DNA of 64,000 nt from Litoditis marina (lineage: Eukaryota > Nematoda > Chromadorea > Rhabditida > Rhabditidae): positions 28,381,511 to 28,445,510 of the forward strand of contig OZ038434.1 of the NCBI GenBank assembly GCA_964036275.1, read 5' to 3'. A program made the position numbers and the translations under genes. Positions 21,269-33,800 of this stretch are shown one piece after another; position 1 is the stretch's first letter; each line of letters begins with the position of its first letter. The notes beneath the pieces are model-generated. The model was not told where the DNA came from. It saw only the letters and a program-made list of their open reading frames with translations, and ran no database searches.

Positions 21269-22394
21269 CTTTAAATAGAAAATTAACTATTTGAAAACCA
21301 GTTCACGAGGAGTATTGAGTAGTTATGTAATCATGTGAACCTACTAACACCGGTATTGCCCCTTCACTGGTGCTCGTTATCGTCTCGTATTATGCTCCGT
21401 CTCACACACTTCGACGATAAAGTACAAATAGTTTGTTTCACTGTACAGTCAAAATAGTTCTATAGTTCCACTTCTTCATTTGTTTCCGTTGCATAGCCTA
21501 CTTCCAATGTTTAGAAATTGTAAAAAGTGTGTCTATGTTTCCATTCTAAACCTTGAATATGACGCTCATAAAAGTTGCACGGTGTGCAAAACAGAGTATT
21601 GAAATTCTTTACATGACTACTAGAAATTGACAAGTTTGGACTAACTGCCTGGAATCGGGATTTCTGAGAAAAGGCCACTATTTTTCACTATTTTGGAGTT
21701 ATTCAGATTAGTAACTGAAATCTTCTAATAGCGTTTGTTCAATTTCACGTAACCACATGAATACATTTGTATTAAAAAAACGATGTGAAGTGAGAAACGA
21801 TTAGCTGCTGAGATTGAACTGCATGGAATATAGAAAGGGAGGACAATAACTCAAGAGGGAAATAAAAAATCTAATCTCGCAATTTTCATGGGTCAAAAGC
21901 GTCTTGGTTTCGTACTGAAAAAGAACTAACAAATATTAGATGAAACTAACAAACATTAGATGAAACGTCCTAATATGACAAGTTCTCACCCCTGATTCAC
22001 AACTGTTAACAGAATCGAGTACACTACACTAGAAGTTTATTGAATATTTACCTAAAGTTAGCATTCTAATGAGGAAGTGTGCACTTTGTCGTTTCACGTT
22101 TTCAAGTTCTGCTGTGTTTTAACATGTTTCACGTGACTGTGCGATTGACTGAGTACAGCTGATTTTTGTTTCAGAGACGTTTTTATGTTCTCAAAGATTT
22201 AGCACTTTTTTTGAATTAGTGTGTCAAAATGATTTCCCTAATGAGTTATGGTCCTCCTTTTCTATATTCCATGCAGTTCAATCTCAAAAGCTAATCGTTT
22301 CTCACTTCACATCGTTTTTTATACAAATTGTCCTCATTTTCTATATTTCCGAAGGAAATAATGAATTTATAGATATGAAATAAAGACATCTAAT
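21269..22394. other. Non-coding stretch upstream of lectin linker exon
   Basis: A weak further linker exon may lie at about 21353-21388 (TITSTSEG on the minus strand, poor acceptor). A dispersed repeat (R2) occupies about 22058-22150 with gtgcactttgtc and acatgtttcacgtgac; it recurs at 40962-41046 (reverse) and around the satellite element at 63068-63410. Otherwise nothing. Confidence 0.45.
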
Positions 22395-23051
22395 TAGGGT
22401 TGTTAATCAATTCCAAAAAGCAAGTCAATTCCAATTCCAATTCTTTTCGGATTTTCAGAAACCACTCAATTCCAACTCCAATTCTTTCTAGATTTCAAAA
22501 ACCAGTCAATTCCAATTCCAATTCTAGTCCGTTTTTGGAAAATGAGAATTGTCAATTCCAATTCCTCTCAGGTTTTCAAAGCCGAGTCAATTCCAATTCC
22601 AATTCCAATCTTAATTCCAAAAAATCTCAAATTTTCAATTCCAATTACAAATCATTTTCCGAATTCATGGCAGTTTTTTTCAAAAAACGCAGAGAAACAA
22701 ACAAAAACTGTTAGTTTCTGTTAAAGTGAACTTGATACATCAAAAACAATAGTAATTTAGTGAAAATTAAACCTGTATAAATTCCGAGAGAAAATCAAGT
22801 CAATTCCAATTCCAATTCCAGTTGTTCTGACATACGAAAGAATTGGAATTGCAATTCCAGATATATTTTGACATAGAAAAGAATTGCAATTGCAATTCCA
22901 AAATTATTTGACATTCAAAAGAATTGGAATTGCAATTCCAATTCTTTTTCACACACAAAAAGAATTGGAATTGCAATTCTTTTGGAAGATTATCTCAATT
23001 CTTCCAATTCCAATTCCAATTCCAATTCCAATTCCAATTCTAACAACCCTA
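22395..23051. mobile_element. Satellite array bounded by TAGGGTTGTTA termini (element H1)
   Basis: 657 bp. It starts TAGGGTTGTTAATC and ends TAACAACCCTA. The 8-bp sequence CATCTAAT is repeated immediately outside both ends (22387-22394 and 23052-23059). The inside is almost entirely aattcc hexamers, in both orientations toward the right half. An 8-bp target duplication and this type of terminus fit the hAT superfamily; there is no transposase. Confidence 0.75.
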
Positions 23052-23219
23052 CATCTAATCAATTATTATTGAAGGTTCTTCCAACGTAACGATTAATACT
23101 AAGTTGATTTGCAGAACATTAATTGCGTGATAATTTCGGTTAGTAAGCATTCTCACAAACCGTAATCAATCCTTGATTTCGGGCAACGCACGTGTGGCGC
23201 CGTCCATTTCCTTCCTTTA

Positions 23220-23300
23220 CCGTGATGGTTTAGCTCAGTCGGCAGAGCGGAGCACTACAGCCCAGTAGGCGAAGGGTTCGAATCCCTTCACGGTCGTCAT
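23220..23300 (+). tRNA. tRNA-like gene or pseudogene
   Basis: A perfect A box (tagctcagtcggcagagc) and B box (gggttcgaatccc) are present with a good T arm. The 3' cacggt can pair with accgtg at the 5' side, but 8 bases instead of 2 separate that strand from the D arm and no regular anticodon stem forms. I favour a tRNA pseudogene over a functional tRNA. Confidence 0.35.
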
Positions 23301-24486
23301 TTTTGTTTTTGTTCGATTAACCTTTTCATGAAGTCAGGATCTCCACAGATTAACACTATTTCTTTTCCAGTTTATTTTGATATATTAAAACTACCAAAAA
23401 TCGGAACAACAGCTCACTGCGCACACTCCACATATATCTAGAAGTAGTTGTCAAAGCAGCTGAGAGCAATGTTTCCGGGCCATAAATTGGCTCAATGTTA
23501 ACCGATTGGTCCAAGATTTCAGATTTACAAATAACTCTGTAGTTTCTAACTATATTCAGATAAGTCGGTTGAATTCGTCGGTTTTGCGGCCGCCGCGCCA
23601 CGCGGGCGCCACGCCACGCGGCCGCTGTCGGAAGACATTTTCGCGAGACGATATTCAGAATAACTGTAGATCACTAGTCGCACATTGAATATCGATTAGC
23701 TCAACAATAGAGCCTTTCCTTCTCTATCTCTCTCTGTCAAAATCTCAAAAATCCATTCAGGAGTTTTTGAAAAAATGGTAGAAAACCACTTTTGAAAGTC
23801 CGCAATGTTGTGATCAAAAACTAATCTGCGCAGCGCTCCGCGCTGCGCGCGATTTTAATGGAAAACTTATATTTGCCCAAGAAATAGTCATCCAAATTAC
23901 GAAAAAAAAAACTATATCTCAGATTGTGAGATTGTAAATTGTGACCAACCTGCCCCATTGGTGCTTCGCATATGACGTTGAAGAGTGAGCTAAATGAAAC
24001 ATTTCATACTTTTTTTGTTAAACGATTATTAAACATTGCCTGACATGTCACTTTCACCAGTTTTTCCTCGATTCTAGTACACACAACCTCAATCTCAATG
24101 ACAACAAAACTATGAATAACGAACTTGAACAATTTCACACATGTCAATCGTTACGTGATAGAACTTATGATATGTTAAACGGACGTTTTACAATGAATTG
24201 GTGCGCGTCTCCATGAAAATGTGGTACGTGCGTTGCTCACGCGATACTCAGACAACTTTCTTCTAGTTTGCACACCCCTTTTGTAGCGGCCATAAAGAGA
24301 GAGTGGGTAGGTCACAGAGACGAAGATATCATTGGCCTCATTGACCTGCATGCCTATGGCGTTTTCGTAGTTTGCTAATCGGCGAAAACTGGCGCAAATA
24401 TTTCCGAGCATTGCCGTACTCACGTTGGCACAAAAACGATCTAATTTGGAAAACTCTCACTAATTCTAATTGTTTTGTTTACTACT
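23301..24486. other. Non-coding stretch with GC hairpins
   Basis: Holds a GC-rich tandem motif near 23585-23625 (cgccacgcgggcgcc) and a hairpin near 23825-23850 (gcgcagcgc/gcgctgcgc) that recurs near 26625-26650. 24230-24420 contains a repeat shared with 11725-11810 and 36785-36930 (cattgacc, catgc, ctggcgc). No gene seen. Confidence 0.45.
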
Positions 24487-25912
24487 CTATAAATTGCACA
24501 CATTATCACATTGTTTGCCGTGAACACTTGTTCTAATTGATAATAAATACTCGTATTCGCTGACAGTAGCCCATTCTCCATTAGTCGTGTTGATAACCAG
24601 TGTATCGTACACAGGCTCTCCTGGAAGTGTATTCATTTATTAGATCTTTATTCTGACACTGAAGTATGAACTGTATGGTACGGAACACTTAGTATAAAAG
24701 AAAACCTATGAAGTAAGGAGTTCGAAAATGTCGACTGACACAAGTTTTAGGGTTAGGGAGGAGGAGGGGGGGGGGGGGGTGTATCTCACCTAGATTCCAG
24801 TTGGTGTAGTCAAAATTGCTACCATCAGTCCAGATGAAGTTGCCGGTATCTTGATCTCTGTGACCACCCACACGAATGGTACAACCGTCTAATACCAAGC
24901 CACAGAACTCAGACGGCGACGTATTATCTGAGAAAAATGCAGATTTTCCGCTGAAAACCGGGTTGAAACGAGGTGGCATGTGAAATAGTGAAACGAGTGA
25001 AACGACAGTAAATCTAATCCCCTTACGGTTTCATGGGAGGGGGAGCAAGTATATTGTTCAGAGATATCTTTCGGCTTTCTACTGGATACAGGTTCAGACG
25101 TGACGGTGAAAAAATCTGAAAACTGGTCAATTCTCCTAAGTGAGATGAAATGCATGCGAAACCTGGTTCAGATAGTGACATGATGGTCCAGCTCAAATGT
25201 GATCTTACCACAAAACATCTTAGGTGCCTCTCGTTTGTGGATATGATAAAGACCGTACCTTTGAAGAAATTGTTCTGCTCACGACTGTGAATGCCCGCCA
25301 TGGTGTAACCGAGGTTGGCGCAGTACGTTTTCGCAGCGTCAAAAGTTAGTTCAAGATTGTTCGAGATGTGATAACATCTGAAATGAGTAAAATGATAGAG
25401 AGGACCATGGGGTGCACTTCTGGAATCTTTGAACATTTCAATATCGACGATGTTAGGTTATTATAGGAGCTCTTTGGGGTGCGAGCCATTATACGCTATG
25501 AGTTACAACAGCCCGATGTGTGGGTAGTTTGATCCCACTGCTCCTCAGTCAGAATTCGACCACTACTGCTGTGTGTGCAGACCAAGCTACAAATCAGATT
25601 CCGTCATCCGCCACATCACGTGCATGGTTTACACCATTTCTACTGAGACTCTTACAGTACACATTTCAAGGTCGAGAACATTCTGGAATACTCTTGGCAA
25701 TATGGTATTAGAATTGGATGTAAATATTCCAGATCGATAACATTTAGGTGGTCCAAACGTACTGAAAGTTGTACTGTAGGAGTCTCAATGGAGAAACAAT
25801 GTATCACTGAACTGCGAACATACCTTCCACTGTAATAATCGTAGACATCCCCCTCGTAGGCACACGCGTGGATGACTGCCGGTAGCGTCAGAAGCAAGAG
25901 TGGGTGAATCAT
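24487..25912 (-). CDS. C-type lectin domain protein (signal peptide plus domain 1)
   Basis: Four exons in agreeing phase: 25824-25912, 25259-25377, 24790-24927 and 24487-24620, giving 159 aa. The signal peptide is MIHPLLLLTLPAVIHA. The lectin domain follows: CYHISNN, FDAAKTYCANLGYTMAGIHS, then VGGHRDQDTGNFIWTDGSNF, DYTNW and NGEWATVS. The final conserved C..FVC segment is not seen; the frame runs on to a stop after CDNVCNL. So either the domain has a degenerate end, or a donor near GAATACGA joins it to later exons. The next minus-strand exons (21268 onward) encode a Ser/Thr-rich linker and another lectin domain, so one two-domain gene is possible. Probably secreted, recognising carbohydrate or other ligands. 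Confidence 0.8.
25627..25797. mobile_element. MITE family F2, copy b
   Basis: accatttctactgagactc at the left and gtactgtaggagtctcaat at the right, in intron 1 of the lectin gene. Its right end is about 26 bp downstream of the exon 1 splice donor (minus strand). Confidence 0.65.
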
Positions 25913-27858
25913 CTGAATGCGTATTAGTTTGAAAAACGGGTGTAAAGTAAGTAAGTATTAGTTCTGGATGAAACGTGTCAAAGAAATATGAAAGAAGTCC
26001 AATGAACATGTTTGGAGGAAAAGGCTGATCTCGCTCGGTTTATAATCTCCCAAAACAAGGATACCGAGTTTTTTGTTACCGGAAGAAAACTTCTGACTGC
26101 AACTCACAATGATCCAGTTTACTCTCCGTTGTTATCAAGGAAAAAGGAAAAAAATATTAGCGTTTTCCTCGAAATATGTTTATTCGACTTCTTTTATATT
26201 TCTTGTAAACGTTTTATCCGAAACCAATCTTTACTTTCTTCACACCCCTTTTTATACTAATTGAACTATTTTTCTGTAGCTACGAAGTAACTGTAATTTT
26301 TAATGGAAATGTTATTTTTGAACAATAACCAAAACAAGAAATGTTATGTTTGAACTATTGGAGTTTTTAACGGCGCGAAATAATTTGAATTTGAGCAAAG
26401 CTATGCCCAGAGTTGAGGGAGCGGACACTTTTGTCGCCGCCGCCGTACATTTTCGCGAGACGTTTGACCCTCGAATTCCACTCAACTATTATGACATGGA
26501 ACGTGAACTAAATGTCTTATGGACGTGTGTTGTGTCCTTTCAGTAACTCATGTGTGGTCGAGAAACTATGGAGAAAAAAAACATTGTGTTGGAATGTCTG
26601 TATACTTCTGAACAAGAACTAATCTGCGGCAACGCTCCGCGCTGCGCACGATACAAAAAAACCCCGGTTGCATCCTTCAATCCCTGCGTCTCCCGCTGTG
26701 CGCACTATTTCGCGATACTCGTGGAAGTTAGAGCTACGAAATAGCGTATGTTTGAGGAGACGCAGATCGTGGTAAGACTGCCGGGATATCTGAATACAGC
26801 TGTGTATAGTAGTGAACCAGTTAAAGTATCTACACACCTTAAAACGGCCTGTGCTACGTAGATTTTTATTTTTGGGACACGCGGGATGATTTTCATATAA
26901 AGAGCGTGAACGATCGAGAAAAGTCGACCTTATCATCAAATAACTATGATTCATGTATTCTTTTCCATCAACATAGAAAAAATCAAATCTAGAATATAAA
27001 ATAAGCATTAGAACAAAGATTCGGAAATTTAATGTTCACTGAAAGTACAGCGAAGGAACCCGGGAAATACCCATTTCCGTTTTCCACCCCGCTGGGTTGA
27101 ATGCATTTGAGAACACCGAGCGTCAACTGAGCGCTCTCTTTTATTGAGAACGTTGTTGGTAAAATACAGTTTCAGCTTCAAAACTTCTAACTACTATTGC
27201 ATGGAAACGACCAATATTGCTACCGAACTGTTAAAAAATTTAAGCAATTGTTATAAAAAAAACCGAGAAGGATACTGAGTAACTATCTGCCATTTAGTGT
27301 GGCATTTGAAAAGATACTCAACAAAATCACTAGATAGTCGAGCGTTGATAACGTAAACTCTTATCGAATAAATCCGATTAGAATACATGTTTATTGGCCA
27401 CTTGCAAACGCTAAAGTGGAGAAAAAATATTGATAATCTAGTTGTAGTTAATGAATGTTTAGCACTAATTTGATAATGCTCATCAAATCTTTCCCTTCGC
27501 TTTGAGGAGGTGATTATCAAGCATCAATCACATACAACATGAACGCAACTTCTTGTACTTCATATTTCACATTTATTCATAATGATCAGTTTTATAACTG
27601 GTTCATTGGTATCAGACACATCCCGGATTGTCGCAACATCTGCTGCCAATTTGAGCTGAAAAAAAACCCTGAACTCAAATACTTTTTCTCAGGAATGGAA
27701 AATCTAACTCAGTTAACTTTTCTCGGACGAAAAAATATTGATAACAACAGTGTTTAAATGTTTACGTTCAGCATGTCAATGACAATTCAACGTAACACAG
27801 GTTTCAGCGCGTAGTGCAAACGTTTACGGTGTGGTAGGATTGGATCATTTAACCATAC
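25913..27858. other. Gap between lectin and vWA genes
   Basis: Contains a decayed fold-back of family F1 (about 26665-26775, ctgcgtctccc ... gaggagacgcag) and a hairpin motif near 26630-26650. A plus-strand reading frame at 27539-27757 (72 codons) resembles nothing I can name. The end of the vWA gene may extend into this region. Confidence 0.4.
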
Positions 27859-30800
27859 CGCGCCATAAATCTTTAGTTCCTTCTGCTCCCATTATTTGGA
27901 TACAGTTTGCAGTTTGAGAAAGTTCAACCGAATTGCGCTGTTCACACATTTTGATTGAATCGACAATTATAATTTGTACTTTCGCCCTTCTGCCTCCCAA
28001 ATTGAGAAACGAAAGTATAGTGTATGCCAAGTTTATAAATGTCTCACCGGAATCGAACCCGCGAGCAAAACATTCGTAGCAGGCCGCTAACTATTGCGCT
28101 ATTATAGTAGATAACAGACATGTTTTGGAATCGGAGACATATGTGCGTACACAGCGAAAAGTAAGATATACAGTACCCTCATGCCTTTCCGCTGACGACG
28201 ACTATACGAACGCAGCCTAACTAACCCAATGTATTCAATATCTCCGTAATCTGTTGTGAGGCCGGTTTTCTGGAGTCAATGAAATGTACGAACGAGGGGT
28301 CAGAGGCCAGGGGTGAAAGGTCAAAAGTAGTCGAACAAGTGACCGACACGGTTACTATACTGATCTCATTTTGCTTCATCTTGGTCGCAACGGCCTGCGC
28401 CTCATTTACACCCGCGGCACTGCAAATATGGTTATCTCAAAGTATTGAGACCAGAAACATGAACCGGAGTTATAATTTGGGCTAAAAATTAGGTACATAC
28501 AATAAAAGTGTTCTATGCCTGATTTCCTATACTGTCCGATCGCGGAAAGTCATACAGTAACCCACAATTTTATTAGTCAATAGTCTTCAGGTGATTTTCA
28601 ACGAGACTGGAAACAATCGGCGTTCCGATTGGTTTTCATATAAGACGGTTCCAACTAAACTTTTTGAAAAATAGCCTCATTTTTCCGAAATCCTGTCATT
28701 GGGAATCCAGGTATAATAAGTTTGGATGAACGATCAGATTGGCAGCTAGAGAGCAATTGTGTCAACGTGTTTTTGCCATTTGATAAAACCTCTGTAGACT
28801 TATTAACATGTGCCAATAAGGTTCATTGCGAATGACAAGTTTCAATGAGAATGAGTGCTGGTGACAAATGATAAAACAATTACATCAGCTGGCATATGCC
28901 AAAAAAGTTGATAAGTCGAATTTTCAATAAAAAAACCGTATATAAAACACACAGTCAAAATGATGTCAGTCATTAGATTATATAGTTATTAGCACTAAAA
29001 AATATATAGTTGTTAGCACTCAAGAAGTAGTACGGAAAAAAAGTAGTCTATTCCTCTACCGAGGGCGAGACAATCTAACAGTAAAAAAGACATGAAATGT
29101 TCTATACCCGGGGTATTGCACTTATTACAACCATAACAACAATGAGTATACGTGAAATACGTTAGAGAAGTAAGTTCAATAGGAAAACGCGAAAATAGGA
29201 AAATTAGTCAATAAGTTACAGGAATCTCGGTTCGTGAGTATGAAAAATATGTTAGTACCCGGATAATCATAAGTATAGTTCCACGATTAGCCGAAAACGT
29301 GAAAATCTATAATAAAATGTGATTATACGAAGCAAAAGTGTTAAAACGAACATAGAAAGCAAGAGGGTACACGACCAAACTAATTCTTTGAATTGATAAA
29401 AATATGGGTAAATTTGTTATAAGAAACATAAAAGTATCTCACTCCTTATACAATCTTTCTATTCAACAGTAAATTGAGAATAAAAAAGCCGTGCGCATTT
29501 GGCACCTAGACGATCTTGAGAACAGAAGGACGGACGACGCTCGAATCTGAAAAAAAACACAATTAACAAAGTGCAAAAACATATTACTGTTGGACAGTAT
29601 AATGCCACATACGCAGATACGAGACTCTATAGAAATTTGAAGGCAAAAAATACTGTAGGCAAAAACAGCGTGATAAGGTGACAAGGAAGAAGTCTAAAAA
29701 ATAAGTTGTGATATCTATAACAGGTATAAGCGGCTAACAGTAAAGGGTTACGAAAACGTGGCTTTCAACTTTCGCATGGCGTTTTTCCGAGTGGGATAAA
29801 AAAACAAAATGAAAATAAACATAAAAATGAAGAACTATAGGGATAACTCACTTTTATTGAAGAAAAGGACTCCTTCACGATAAAAACCAATTGCACACAC
29901 GCCACAGTACCCTGAAAATACTGACATAAAAACAACAGCAGAACTGAAACAAATAAAAGAAATCTAAATAACAAAAAAAAAACACAAAAGTTTACAAAAT
30001 GGAACGGTTAAATTATGAAGCTACGCTGGCTACTGTTGACGAGCGACGCGGCGCGGTCGCGCTGCGGTTGACGTTTTTGAATTTCGGACCGCCGCCAGCT
30101 CCTATAAAAAATAATTTTCATCATTAGTTTTCGTGCTATTTCGCATATTTTTGTTTCATTAGTTCATGTAAGTCACGTTTAACCCCACTGGTGTCGTTTT
30201 ATGCGAGTGTATGTTGTCCTTCTTTGCTTTTTCATGGAATGTTTCTGTATTATTCTAATTTGTGTAATTGCCTTTTTATATTTCAGGTTCTGTGCAGAGA
30301 TTACTCTTGTTGGTCGTCGGTTAGGATCTACACGACCATACAAAAAGATGTGAGTTAGAACAGCTGTTTTTTTGTTCAAGGAAGCTTGGTAATTTTGGTA
30401 TCCACACATGACCTCTTATTAACGTTGTGATTCGCGATTTACTCCACACATGACCTCTCATCAACGGTGTGAAAAGCGATTTACTTAAAACTGTGCAATG
30501 TTTTCCCTGGTTCATCTTCGTGGTTGCTCAGAATTGTGTGCACTCCCTTTTAAACGATTAACGATTACTGACTTTCTTGGCGAATTTCATTCCAAACCAG
30601 CTATTTTCCAACCAGAGGCCAACCGATTCTTTCTGGACCAGATGATTCGCTCCAGTATGCAACCCAATTAAAATGAATAGATTTAACTGAATCAAATGAA
30701 GCGAATCGTGCAAAATTCAGTAAGATAAGTTACCAATTGCCATTTATGCAACTATCTTTGCTAATTTATTGAGCCCATAATTGAATATCAACGTTTCTAT

Positions 30801-33800
30801 TTTGCTTGTGATTATGTAACTGTTCACTGTTCAGATGTGTCCGTAGCTCTATCGACCCACCTGGAAGACGTCGTTGTGAATGTGATTGTGAGCACGTCTC
30901 TACTCGATGATGGTAGCTCTCAACATGTAATATGTACCCAAGCCTTCAGCAATATGCTACTTATCTTCTATTCATTTCTCATAATATTATATACAAAGTT
31001 GTACAGGATTTCCACTATCTTCACGTTGTTTGTATATCCACTGTTGTACATGACATTATTTATATTAGCCCGTTATTTGTCACTGCTCCTACTCATGAAA
31101 TCATAGCATCTCATGAAACCTAATCATTCATTATGATAAATCTAGTTTAAAACCAATTCCATTGTATTGCTAGGTTTGTAAGGAAGAAAAATACCCCATG
31201 CTGTTATTCAATTTTATACGAGTGTGGTAATTTATAATTTTTATTACGAGTTTAATTTTGTGCCCATTGTTGACAAGTGTCAATCTAGTTTGCGTGATAA
31301 TATCAGTTGTCAATCTCGATGAGAGATCCTATCACATGCCAATATCAATGAACTATGTTATCATTTGCCGATGAAGTTTGACTCACAATAGCACTTGTCA
31401 AAGCGATTATTAACGCATATCACTTGTCAAAAACAACGTTTACAAAAGTGGGGAGATTCAGCGGTTGTTTTGGCAAGGAAAACAATATATTGCCAAGGCA
31501 TTCCTAATGACAAGATTTCGGGAAAATGTTGCTCTTTTTCACAAAATTTAGTTGGAACCATCTTATATGTCATTTGCTTCTTAATCATGACTACACTTTT
31601 CGGGGAGTAGGGAATGTAAAAAAGAAAGAACATCGGGATTTCAGGCTATAATCTCATCCAGCGATTCTAAGACTAAAAATACCACAAAATTGTCATTCAC
31701 CTGTTGGCAAACAGCACGACAGTCTGAGGTCGGTGCGACGTCAGAGATTTAAATTCATTGTTCGCGTAAGCGAGTCCACTGAAATGTCCTAAATTCCTTG
31801 CAAGAGGTATAATTGTTCTACCAGAGTACGTATACTAGAAGATCCCGGCACCTTCATCCCATGCTGCGTCTCTCGCTCTGCCTCACTCTTTCTTGTTTCT
31901 CACGTCCCGACGAGATGTAAGAGCAGAGAAATAGCGTATTTTTCAGGAGACGCAGCGTGGGATGAAGGTGCCGGAAGCTTCTAGCACACATACTCAGGCA
32001 ACACGATTTAACCACGCTTTGTAAAATTTACTCTTTCCAAGACGAGCTTATACGTGGTGTATGTCGCAATATTCTGCTGTGTTTGTAGTTTGAAAACATG
32101 GTTTCTCTGTCGGTATTCTCACCGTATGACGTATGCCAAGACCAAACTACAACCAACGTTCGTTCACACCATCGGGATTTACCTTCAGATAGCGAATTGA
32201 CCGTCGCACGTCTCCAGTTTTGAACAAGGACGATTATATGGTCCAATCCCAACACTTCGGTCCTTCAAACTGCAATACACTTTTCAGTTGCAGTTTAAAG
32301 GATCGATACGTCGGGATTGGTCCACATAACCGTCCTACTTTGAGCTGATTAAATACTCATACTCGGCAAATACAAAAATACGACTAGGTGAATCTGAATA
32401 CGCTGAAGTAAATTATCTACAAATTACCTCATTAGCTGGTGAGTATTCTAAATAGAGGGAAGTATGAAGTACTGTGGTATGCGTAATGATTTAGTCTAAT
32501 AAGAAAAAAAGTTACTATTGATACATAAGCAATTCTAGAAGGTTTTAACTCTCAAATTGCAGTCACCTGTTTATATCGGACCTCGTGATGTCCATAGTAG
32601 AAGAATACAGCCAGAAAACACTGAATAGGCCGGAAAGAAAACCACTGTGAATTTTCCCGAAGTCGCCGTAGCGAAGGTAATTATCCGGACTGGGAAAGGG
32701 TATTACAGAGACGTTCGACAGAGAAGACCACGGAGATTTAGGGTCCTTCAGATTCCTCATCGACATTGGAATAAGATAGTTGGATAAGAAGGTGCTGGTG
32801 AACTGAAAAAATATTTCTCTATTTTTGTTTTCCAGTTTCTTGAGAAATTTCGTTACTTTTCAAATAAATTATTCCGAACCCAAGACTAGTCGTCAAATGT
32901 TATCTTCTGATGCGAGCCTCCGTATAGGGGGTAAACAAATTTTCGTTGTGATTTGATTACGAATCTCGTGATAATCGTAGATTTTTGACCGGAAAAGACG
33001 GAATTATACTCCAAACACCGCCGGATGAAGGGACAGACGCCGTAAAGATTCTGGAAATAATGTAATCTATGATGTTATCAATGTGACTGTTCATTTTGAC
33101 ATTGTTCACTAGTTTGTACATTCCACACTCACATTAGAGACTGTAGTGTCGCCGGTAGATGTTGATAGTTCCCATACGAAAGCAATGTCCTGGGTCAAAT
33201 ACTGGTAAGTAGCCCCGTAACAGGTTGTAGGGGGTGACAGGGTGGGGCTGAATTCAAAATCTGAGTTAGTTTTCGATCTTAGAAACTGAATTTTCCGTTG
33301 TTTTCCGATCAAACTTGGGTTTTAGGTTGGGAACTGAGATTCTAGGCAATCAGAGAAACGGGTCCATAGTTCACAAATTCCCGGTGTCTAATTGATTTCT
33401 TTGAGATTGATTTGGAATGGAAACAGGTACACAGTCACTTTTTCAAACATACTTGGTATTTGACCAATATAGTATTTTTCAATCTTACTAAGACTCGGGA
33501 AAAACAGATAGATAATTGCATTGTAGAACATTCATCTGAAGGTTCAAGAGCTCACTGTGATATTATCAGTAGCAATAACGGGAACTATAATCTGCACTCT
33601 AGTTTTCCTGAAACTTACGTAGTATAAACTTTGCTGGTTGCAACTTGACTTGAGCAGGGTGGCGATAAACAGATAGACGACTTCGACACTAAAACAACTA
33701 ATGTGCTGAGTACGTATACTCGAGGATCCCGGCACTTTCATCCCACTCTGCGTCTCCTCAAACAAACGCCATTTCACTGCTTTTACATCCCACCGGGATG

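Noticed and set aside
22400..23072. Asn/Ser/Pro-Ile repeat frames
   Set aside because: Translation of the aattcc satellite inside element H1.
27539..27757. 72-codon plus-strand frame starting MNATSCTSYF
   Set aside because: Vaguely like a nematode F-box repeat region, but too short and without supporting exons.
29852..30105. Two exon-like minus-strand segments in the large vWA intron
   Set aside because: Good splice signals but no phase connection to neighbouring exons and no recognisable product; listed only as intron content.
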